A DNA stretch of 6,834 nucleotides from Verrucomicrobiota bacterium (lineage in GTDB: Bacteria > Verrucomicrobiota > Verrucomicrobiia > Chthoniobacterales > UBA10450). Each line of letters starts with the position of its first letter. The stretch's first letter is position 1. Both the position numbers and the translations under genes were made by a program. Below the pieces are notes generated by a model. The model searched no databases, had not been told where the DNA came from, and worked only from the letters and a program-made list of their open reading frames with translations. The stretch is taken from contig QHPN01000144.1 in NCBI GenBank assembly GCA_003219115.1, forward strand, positions 1 to 6,834, written 5' to 3'. Positions 1 to 4,689 of the stretch are shown in pieces.

Positions 1-84
1 ATCGGTGCCGTGATGCGCAAACTTGTCCACATCAGCTTCGGCGTGCTCAAACATCAACAGCCCTTCAATCCTTCACTTGCATGA
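1..84 (+). CDS. IS110-family transposase, C-terminal fragment (cut by window edge)
   Basis: Frame 1 is open from the first base to a TGA at 82-84, giving 27 residues that begin IGAVMRKLVHIS and end QQPFNPSLA. The pattern MRKL-h-H-h-x-[FY]GVLK followed by a PF-[DN]-P tail is the typical C-terminus of IS110/IS116/IS902 transposases (Transposase_20 domain), which are DEDD-type recombinases that in well-studied members are guided by a bridge RNA. Only the extreme C-terminus is visible, so catalytic residues and intactness of the element cannot be judged. It converges on aroF, whose stop codon is 44 bases further right. Family recognition rests on a short but distinctive motif. Confidence 0.72.
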   Translation: MGAVMRKLVHISFGVLKHQQPFNPSLA

Positions 85-123
85 ACTCGCAACAACACCC
101 TTGCACTTCAAGACCGTATCTCC
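1..123 (+). mobile_element. Right-hand part of an IS110-type insertion sequence
   Basis: The transposase stop at 82-84 is followed by about 40 non-coding bases containing TTGCACTTCAAGACCGTATC (101-120). From memory this resembles the short right ends that follow IS110-family transposase genes (a TTGAC-like box, then AAGAC-GTATCT). IS110-group elements lack clear terminal inverted repeats, so the boundary is an estimate. If it lies near 120-123, the element stops within about 10 bases of the aroF stop codon at 128-130. The left end and any bridge-RNA region lie outside the window. Confidence 0.45.
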
Positions 124-127
124 TTGT

Positions 128-1132
128 TTAAGCGATCAATTCGTGGATCGCCCGCACTTCTTTCGCCATTTGCTCAAACTCGTCTAGGGTGAGCGCCTGC
201 GCGCCATCGGAAAGCGCTTCCTCCGGTTTGCAATGCACTTCGATCATCAGCCCATCGGCCCCGACGGCAACGCCGGCGCGGGCGAGTGGCGTGACCATGT
301 AATTTTTTCCGGTGCCGTGGGAGGCATCGATGATGACAGGCAAATGTGAGATTCGACGCACCGCCGGAACGGCGGCGAGATCGAGGGTGTTGCGGGTGTG
401 CTGAGCAAATGTGCGGACACCCCGTTCGCACAACACGACCTGATAATTCCCCTCTGCCATAATGTATTCGGCCGCAAGAAGCCATTCTTCCAGTGTGGCC
501 GCCATTCCACGTTTGAGCAGAACTGGCAGTTTGGAACGACCGACCCGGCGTAAAAGCGTGTAGTTTTGCATGTTGCGCGCGCCGATCTGAATCATGTCGG
601 CATATTTTTCGACCAGATCGACTCCCGGTTCGTCGAGGGCTTCGCTAACGATTTTTAGACCGAACTTTTCCCGAATCTCGACCAGAATTTTCAGTGCTTC
701 TTCACCGAGGCCAGCAAACGCATAGGGCGACGTCCGCGGTTTGAAGGCGCCGCCACGGAAAAATTTCGCGCCGGTACTTTTCACCACTTCAGCAACGGCG
801 AAGGCTTGTTTGCGGTTTTCGATCGCACACGGGCCGGCGATCATGGCGAGCGAGCTATTTCCGATCTTAGCGCCGCCGACATCCACAATCGTGCGCTCCT
901 GTTTCAGATCGAGCGTGATCAGTTTGTACGGTTTGGTTACCCGAATGGCTTCGGCCACGCCCGGCAAATTTTCGAAATGCTGCAAACTGATGACGCCCTT
1001 GTTGCCGGTGATACCAATGGCAGTGCGACTGGCCCCGGGCATGACATGAGCCCTCAAACCGAGCGATTCGGTCACCCGGACGACTCCGGCGATCTCACCC
1101 TCGGTGGCGTTGGCATTCATGACGACGAGCAT
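128..1132 (-). CDS. aroF: 3-deoxy-7-phosphoheptulonate synthase (DAHP synthase, type I-beta)
   Basis: Cytoplasmic enzyme condensing phosphoenolpyruvate and erythrose 4-phosphate, the first step of the shikimate pathway to aromatic amino acids. The 334 residues fit the Thermotoga-type enzyme: an N-terminal ferredoxin-like regulatory domain (about 1-66), then a TIM barrel. Visible motifs are AGPCAIEN (99-106), RGGAFKPRTSPYAF (126-139), QIGARNMQN (182-190), LLKRG (205-209), CERG (235-238), DASHGTGK (269-276) and EVH (298-300). Cys102, His272, Glu298 and Asp309 coincide in number with the metal ligands known for the T. maritima enzyme, so catalysis should be intact. The N-terminal domain is the known site of tyrosine-type feedback control in this family. 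The ATG follows a strong AGGAGG at 7 bases. The gene is 18 bases downstream of the hydrolase gene on the same strand and is probably cotranscribed with it. Confidence 0.95.
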   Translation of the reverse strand: MLVVMNANATEGEIAGVVRVTESLGLRAHVMPGASRTAIGITGNKGVISLQHFENLPGVAEAIRVTKPYKLITLDLKQERTIVDVGGAKIGNSSLAMIAGPCAIENRKQAFAVAEVVKSTGAKFFRGGAFKPRTSPYAFAGLGEEALKILVEIREKFGLKIVSEALDEPGVDLVEKYADMIQIGARNMQNYTLLRRVGRSKLPVLLKRGMAATLEEWLLAAEYIMAEGNYQVVLCERGVRTFAQHTRNTLDLAAVPAVRRISHLPVIIDASHGTGKNYMVTPLARAGVAVGADGLMIEVHCKPEEALSDGAQALTLDEFEQMAKEVRAIHELIA

Positions 1133-1139
1133 AGGCGAA

Positions 1140-1145
1140 CCTCCT
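1140..1145 (-). promoter_or_regulatory. Strong Shine-Dalgarno for aroF
   Basis: On the minus strand AGGAGG lies 7 bases before the aroF ATG (1132-1130), inside the 18-base gap that begins right after the hydrolase TAG (1153-1151). It fixes the aroF start and would let aroF be translated independently of the frameshifted gene upstream. No other start in the window has a comparably strong site. Confidence 0.8.
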
Positions 1146-1150
1146 TTTTC

Positions 1151-1763
1151 CTATGCAACGGCGCTCGGTGCAAGCCAGTCTCGCGCTGTTTCCACATCCC
1201 GCTCGGTTAATTCGTGGCCGCTCTCCTGCATTCGCACTGCCACCTCGGCCTTTCGCTCACGCAGGAAATTGGCCAGAGCATCGACCTGATCCGGCGTGGC
1301 GATAGGATCAAAAAGCCCGCCAGAGATAAGAATCTCGCAATCGTCCAACGGATGTTGTGGCGGACGCGAGAGCGGCACCATCGGACGAAACAAAATCGCG
1401 CCACGAGTTTTTAGCGCGCCGAGCAGCATCATGGCGGAGGCAATATTGGCGCCGTTGGAATAGCCGACTGCAATTAGCGCGTTCGTCAAAGTGATATTTT
1501 TGCGCCGAGGCGGAAACGAACTCGGCGAGCTCGTGCGCACGCTCGACGACGTCTTTCTCATCGAAAACACCTTCCGCCAGCCGCCGAAAAAATCGGGGTG
1601 CGCCATTTTCCATGACTTTCCCTCGCGGGCTGAGCAACGCAGCATCCGGGGCGATCGCGAATCCAAGCGGAAGCAAATCAGCTTCGTCTCCGCCGGTACC
1701 GTGCAACAAGAGCAGCGTCCGCTCGCCTTTCCCCGGAATAAATCGATAAATGAAATCGTTCAT
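1151..1763 (-). pseudogene. MhqD-like alpha/beta hydrolase (phospholipase/carboxylesterase family), frameshifted
   Basis: Two overlapping minus-strand frames together make one alpha/beta hydrolase. The first (from ATG 1763) gives the N-terminal half with the oxyanion-hole motif LLLLHGTGGDE (residues 17-27) and runs to ...AQKYHFDERA. The second continues LIAVGYSNGAN... to the TAG at 1153-1151. Restoring two bases near 1478 gives a 204-residue protein, close to the roughly 200 of Bacillus MhqD, with a complete triad: Ser103 in GYSNG, Asp153 in GGLFDPIATP and His184 in ESGHELT. Family members are small cytoplasmic esterase-like hydrolases; MhqD is linked to quinone and catechol resistance. Its ATG overlaps the dioxygenase stop (ATGA), implying translational coupling. 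As written, translation would run out of frame and stop at 1308, losing Asp and His. Everything else is well preserved, so the lesion is recent or a sequencing/assembly error. Confidence 0.85.
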
Positions 1764-2788
1764 GATACAGCGGTGTGGTGCAGTTGGATGATCGGAAGTA
1801 AACGTTCAATCTCGGCGCGCGCGGATTCATGCGTCGGTGGCAGCTTAAGTGACTCGCCCAATTCGTCAGCCGATTCATCAATCAGGAAACCGGGCCCGTC
1901 GGTCGCGACCTCAAACAAAATTCCGTTCGGTTCCCGAAAATAGATCGAGTGAAAATACTGGCGATCGATCACTGGCGTGACGTTGAGGTCGCGCGCAAAG
2001 AGCTCCTCGCGAACGTGTAACTGTTCCTCATCATTCGCCACCCGAAACGCGATGTGATGCACCGTCCCAACAGCGACATGGCCAAAGCCAGCGTCCGATG
2101 ACACGAGATCGACTTCCGCCGCGGCATTTGATCCGCTGCCGCGCAAACGGCGACGATTGTTTTCTTCCCCCACAAATTTGAATCCGAGAATTTCGACGAG
2201 CAGCTTTTCCGTTTGGTCGAGGTATCTGACTTCGAGCGTAGGCGCAGCGAAGCCACCAATGCGGTCATCCCGAGCAACGTCGCCCGCCACGCCGTAGCCT
2301 TGTGCGGAGGCCGGGAGGGAACCCGCTGCCGATTCTTTAAGGTAACTTTCACGGGACCCCTCGGTCCGGGCCGGACTGTCGCTTTTGCTCAGGATGACAG
2401 ATTCAGTCAGCTCAAGCATCAATCCATCAGGATCAAGAAAACGCAGTGCCTTGCTCCCGAATCGGTCACTGATTTCCTCGGCGACAACATGATTCGCCCG
2501 CAGACGTTCTTTCCAAAATGCGATTGAATTGCGGGGAATCGCGAAGCGCACAGTCGTCACCTGTCCGCTCCCGCGGGTGCCTCGTCTCGCGCCGGGCCAT
2601 GGAAAAAAAGTAATGATTGTTCCTGGACTCCCGACGTTATCTCCGAAGTAAAAATGGTAGCTGCCCGGGTCGTCGAAATTGACGGTGCGCTTGACCAAAC
2701 GCAGACCCAGCGTCTCGGTGTAGAAATCGAGATTCGTTTGCGGATCTCCCGCGATCGCGGTGATATGATGGATGCCGGCGCTGCACAT
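1760..2788 (-). CDS. Ring-cleaving (extradiol-type) dioxygenase with two VOC domains, MhqO/MhqA-like
   Basis: A 342-residue protein of the vicinal-oxygen-chelate superfamily. Domain 1 (about 1-130) opens with GIHHITAIAGDPQTNLDFY (5-23) and continues LGLRLVKRTVNFDDPGSYHF; domain 2 (about 178-300) has TVHHIAFRV (242-250) and QYFHSIYFREPNGILFEVAT (277-296). These are hallmarks of the MhqO/MhqA group, metal-dependent enzymes thought to open hydroquinone or catechol rings in quinone detoxification. His8, His245 and Glu293 are plausible metal ligands (inferred by analogy). The start matches family N-termini, though no good Shine-Dalgarno is visible. Residues 131-175 come wholly from a 135-bp palindromic repeat inserted in frame between the two domains; without it the protein would be 297 residues, near family size. 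The stop overlaps the ATG of the hydrolase gene. The true substrate is unknown. Confidence 0.88.
   Translation of the reverse strand: MCSAGIHHITAIAGDPQTNLDFYTETLGLRLVKRTVNFDDPGSYHFYFGDNVGSPGTIITFFPWPGARRGTRGSGQVTTVRFAIPRNSIAFWKERLRANHVVAEEISDRFGSKALRFLDPDGLMLELTESVILSKSDSPARTEGSRESYLKESAAGSLPASAQGYGVAGDVARDDRIGGFAAPTLEVRYLDQTEKLLVEILGFKFVGEENNRRRLRGSGSNAAAEVDLVSSDAGFGHVAVGTVHHIAFRVANDEEQLHVREELFARDLNVTPVIDRQYFHSIYFREPNGILFEVATDGPGFLIDESADELGESLKLPPTHESARAEIERLLPIIQLHHTAVS
2264..2398. repeat. Palindromic repeat, copy 1 (135 bp), inside the dioxygenase gene
   Basis: The ends are imperfect inverted repeats: GTCATCCCGAGC at 2264-2275 and GCTCAGGATGAC at 2387-2398, matching at 11 of 12 positions. 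Inner arms also pair: GAGGGAACCCG (about 2315-2325) with CGGGACCCCTC (about 2352-2362), and GGCCGG-type tracts outside them. The core aligns with copy 2 at 4466-4550 (GAGGGA-CCCGCTG ... TTAA ... CTTTC ... CGGGA-CCCTCG). It encodes no protein of its own, so it is a non-autonomous, REP/MITE-like element. Its length is an exact multiple of three and it is free of stops in the host gene's frame. No target-site duplication is evident. Confidence 0.8.
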
Positions 2789-2886
2789 GGAGATTTTTGA
2801 GAAGGCGAAAGGGTAGCGCGCCGGGGGAATTTAGCGATGAATTTTTACACTTGTAGCGGAACGAAAACGAGCCTTAAAGTTTTCGC
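2789..2886. promoter_or_regulatory. Divergent intergenic spacer
   Basis: These 98 bases separate the start of the leftward dioxygenase gene from the start of the rightward DUF1326-like gene, so promoters for both blocks should lie here or just inside the flanking genes. The centre is AT-rich (AATTTTTACACTTG near 2840-2854). A weak rightward pair, TTGTAG then TTAAAG with 17 bases between, would leave almost no leader. No convincing -35/-10 boxes and no clear operator palindrome, such as an MhqR-type site, were seen. Confidence 0.4.
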
Positions 2887-3639
2887 ATGAAGACAGTTTT
2901 CCTTGTGTTCTTAGTCGCAACAATGACAATCCCGCCGGCGTTGAGCGCGCCGAAGGAGGAAAAGGCAACAAAGTGGAAAATCACCGGCCAGCTGGAGGAA
3001 GCGTGCTCTTGTAACGCCGCTTGCCCGTGCTGGTTCGATTCCAAACCGACTCGAATGACATGTGGCGGGAACCAGGTGCTCTTTATTCAAAAAGGCAATT
3101 ACGGAAATGTGAAACTCGACGGACTTGCTGTCGCCAACTACGCGGAAAGCCCGGAGGACAAGACGATGATGGATTCGTTCGGAAAATGGAAATTTTCCAC
3201 CAACTACATCGACGAAAAAGCGAATCCCGAGCAGCGCAAGGCGCTGGAGGCAATCGCGGCCGTCGTGCTGCCGTCGAATAACGGGTCCCCTAATTTCACG
3301 ACCGCATATGTTCCGATTACCCGGAAGACCGAAGGCAAAGATCACATCATTACTATTGGGACGGTAGCGACATTCACCGGACATTTGGTCGAAGGCGGTC
3401 TGGGCGGTTCCTCCAAAATCACCAATCCACCGGGGGCGGATCCGATTCATCACCAGTATGCGCAGGGTAAGACGACAAAGATGACGTACACCGATTCCGA
3501 TCAGAACTGGGACTGGAAGGATACGAATTACATGTTGGGGACGTTCACGGTCGATAGCGATCAGTACCGGAAATATGCCGCCGGGTTAGCCCAAAAACTG
3601 GCGGCGAAGCAGAAGGCCGAAGGAACGGAAAAGAAGTAA
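2887..3639 (+). CDS. Secreted DUF1326-like cysteine-motif protein
   Basis: A 250-residue protein of unknown function. Residues 1-21 are a typical Sec signal peptide: MK, a hydrophobic stretch of about 11, then PPALSA with likely cleavage near 20-21; there is no lipobox, so it should be a soluble exported protein. The mature part begins KWKITGQLEEACSCNAACPC (29-48). The spaced cysteines C40, C42, C46 and C48 (CxCxxxCxC), with C59 nearby, are the signature of DUF1326-type proteins. A His pair (188-189) and an aromatic stretch NWDWKDTNYMLGTFTVD (207-223) complete the conserved region; the tail is Lys/Ala-rich. The cysteines suggest metal binding or redox chemistry, but that is inference. It is probably first in the rightward block: prmA begins 19 bases after the stop. 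The ATG is chosen because it gives the signal peptide; no strong Shine-Dalgarno precedes it. Confidence 0.8.
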   Translation: MKTVFLVFLVATMTIPPALSAPKEEKATKWKITGQLEEACSCNAACPCWFDSKPTRMTCGGNQVLFIQKGNYGNVKLDGLAVANYAESPEDKTMMDSFGKWKFSTNYIDEKANPEQRKALEAIAAVVLPSNNGSPNFTTAYVPITRKTEGKDHIITIGTVATFTGHLVEGGLGGSSKITNPPGADPIHHQYAQGKTTKMTYTDSDQNWDWKDTNYMLGTFTVDSDQYRKYAAGLAQKLAAKQKAEGTEKK

Positions 3640-3658
3640 TTTTTTTGGTATTGGCTTG

Positions 3659-4498
3659 ATGTTTGTTTGGCGAAAGCGAGCCGGCGCAGGTTGGCTCGCT
3701 GCCAATGAAGCGACGTTGCGTGAAGTTGCGGGCCAGCGGCTCGCGATTATTTCCAAACCGGCGCATAGGAATGCGATCGCGGAAATTGCGAGTCCAAACT
3801 GCTCTGAGCTGGAGAGGATTCGGAGGCGATTTGGCGGCGTAATCGAGAAATTGCCGCGCAACTGGCTCCGGAAATTTTTGCGCGGGCAAAAACCCAAGCC
3901 GCTAAAAATCGGAAAGCGACTCGTGATTGTTTCGTCGAACAGGAGCAAGAATAAGATCACGAGATTGGTTGTTCCTGCGGGCACGGCGTTCGGGACCGGA
4001 GAGCACGTGACGACGGCGATGTCGTTGCGCTTGCTCGAGAAAACGACACAGGGCTGGGGATTTTCGCTCCTCGATCTGGGGACCGGTTCGGGAATTCTTG
4101 CGCTGGCGGCGGCGCGTTTCGGAGCGAAGCGGATAATTGCAATCGACAATGATCCGATCGCAATCGCGACCGCAAAAGAAAACGCGCGGCGAAACAAGAT
4201 CAATAACATCGATTTTCGTGTCGCCGACGTGCGGCGGTGGAAATTTTCGCCGAGAACTGAAATCATCACCGCGAATCTGTTCAGCGAATTGTTGATTGAG
4301 ATTCTACCAAAACTAAAACGCGTTCAGTGGTTGATTCTTTCCGGTATTTTGCGCGAACAGGAGGCTCGGTTGGTCCGCGCACTGAAGCGAAACGGGACTT
4401 TGATCGTGGAAACGCGGCGCAGGGGAAAATGGATCGCAATTCTAGCTCAGCCCATCGAGGAGCTCGTCATCCCGAGCGTAGTCGAGGGATCCCGCTGA
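3659..4498 (+). CDS. prmA: Ribosomal protein L11 methyltransferase (PrmA-type)
   Basis: SAM-dependent methyltransferase of the PrmA family, which methylates amino groups of ribosomal protein L11 in the cytoplasm. From ATG 3659 it is 279 residues, a little short of the usual 290-300. The N-terminal substrate-binding part (about 1-95) is divergent and Arg/Lys-rich. The catalytic part is clear: PAGTAFGTGEHVTT (106-119), the family hallmark; LDLGTGSGILALAAARFGA (138-156), the SAM-binding motif I; DNDPIAIATAKENARRN (163-179); ANLFSELL (205-212) in place of the usual ANILA; and SGIL (228-231). A TTG codon one triplet upstream is a less likely start. No clear Shine-Dalgarno is seen. The last ten residues (VIPSVVEGSR) and the TGA lie inside palindromic repeat copy 2, so the native C-terminus was probably replaced. 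Another protein substrate cannot be excluded given the weak N-terminal match. Confidence 0.85.
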   Translation: MFVWRKRAGAGWLAANEATLREVAGQRLAIISKPAHRNAIAEIASPNCSELERIRRRFGGVIEKLPRNWLRKFLRGQKPKPLKIGKRLVIVSSNRSKNKITRLVVPAGTAFGTGEHVTTAMSLRLLEKTTQGWGFSLLDLGTGSGILALAAARFGAKRIIAIDNDPIAIATAKENARRNKINNIDFRVADVRRWKFSPRTEIITANLFSELLIEILPKLKRVQWLILSGILREQEARLVRALKRNGTLIVETRRRGKWIAILAQPIEELVIPSVVEGSR

Positions 4499-4550
4499 AG
4501 TTATCTTAAAGCTTTCGCGACGGGATCCCTCGACTGTCGCTCGGGATCAC
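4466..4550. repeat. Palindromic repeat, copy 2 (85 bp), at the 3' end of prmA
   Basis: The left arm 4466-4494 starts GTCATCCCGAGCGTAGTCGA. The right arm 4521-4550 is, read on the other strand, GTGATCCCGAGCGACAGTCG followed by AGGGATCCCG. The arms pair over about 29 bases with few mismatches around a 26-base loop (4495-4520), so RNA from either strand can form a long hairpin. It shares end and core sequences with copy 1 but lacks about 30 bases of the left arm and some of the right. A further end-like sequence, CCTCGGGGTGAC at 4563-4574, may be the remnant of an outer end or of a second damaged copy. Confidence 0.82.
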
Positions 4551-4689
4551 GAGAAAGGGCGGCCTCGGGGTGACAAACGAGCGGGGAAAGAATTTGACGG
4601 CACCCTGCCCAACCCGCATTTTCTTCGGCTCAGGCGACTTCGATTCCACCTGCATCTAGGCGGTTTAATCAGGGCCGCCGGAGAAATTT
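4499..4689. other. Intergenic region between prmA and the NDK-like gene
   Basis: This 191-base non-coding stretch begins with the loop and right arm of repeat copy 2, followed by the end-like sequence at 4563-4574. The rest (4575-4689) shows no ORF, tRNA or clear hairpin with a T-tract. It ends in GGAG (4680-4683), 6 bases before the ATG of the next gene. The gap is much larger than others in the rightward block (12-19 bases), so the downstream pair may be transcribed separately. Confidence 0.6.
4594..4622 (+). promoter_or_regulatory. Possible promoter for the NDK-like/aminotransferase pair
   Basis: TTGACG (4594-4599) matches the -35 consensus at five of six positions. The -10 position 17 bases later is CATTTT (4617-4622), a poor match. 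The site lies between repeat copy 2 and the GGAG before ATG 4690, a sensible place for a promoter, but the weak -10 makes this tentative. Confidence 0.22.

Noticed and set aside
1475..1484. Programmed ribosomal frameshift in the hydrolase gene
   Set aside because: There is no slippery heptamer, no stop codon at the shift point and no obvious downstream pseudoknot. A lost CG unit explains it more simply.
1151..1666. The second hydrolase frame as an independent gene starting near 1666
   Set aside because: Its first ~60 residues (Arg/Ser-rich) match nothing in the family, while the region from LIAVGYSNG onward continues the hydrolase begun at 1763. It is the downstream half of one broken gene.
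2213..2527. Rightward ORF of 104 codons overlapping repeat copy 1
   Set aside because: It is a shadow of the leftward dioxygenase gene, has no recognisable motifs, and exists only because the repeat is stop-free on both strands.
3656..3658. TTG start for prmA
   Set aside because: An ATG follows immediately at 3659, neither has a Shine-Dalgarno, and the extra residue gives no family match. ATG is the simpler choice.
3586..4269. Leftward ORF of 227 codons opposite prmA
   Set aside because: It lies antisense to the clearly conserved prmA catalytic motifs and is low-complexity Arg/Ser/Pro-rich, typical of a shadow frame in GC-rich DNA.
4466..4550. Hairpin as a Rho-independent terminator of prmA
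   Set aside because: The stem is long but there is no T-tract after it, the loop is 26 bases, and the prmA stop lies just past the left arm. It fits a repeat element better, though it may incidentally affect mRNA stability.
2264..4550. CRISPR-like or direct-repeat array
   Set aside because: Only two copies, over 2 kb apart, of different length, with internal palindromes and intact genes between them.
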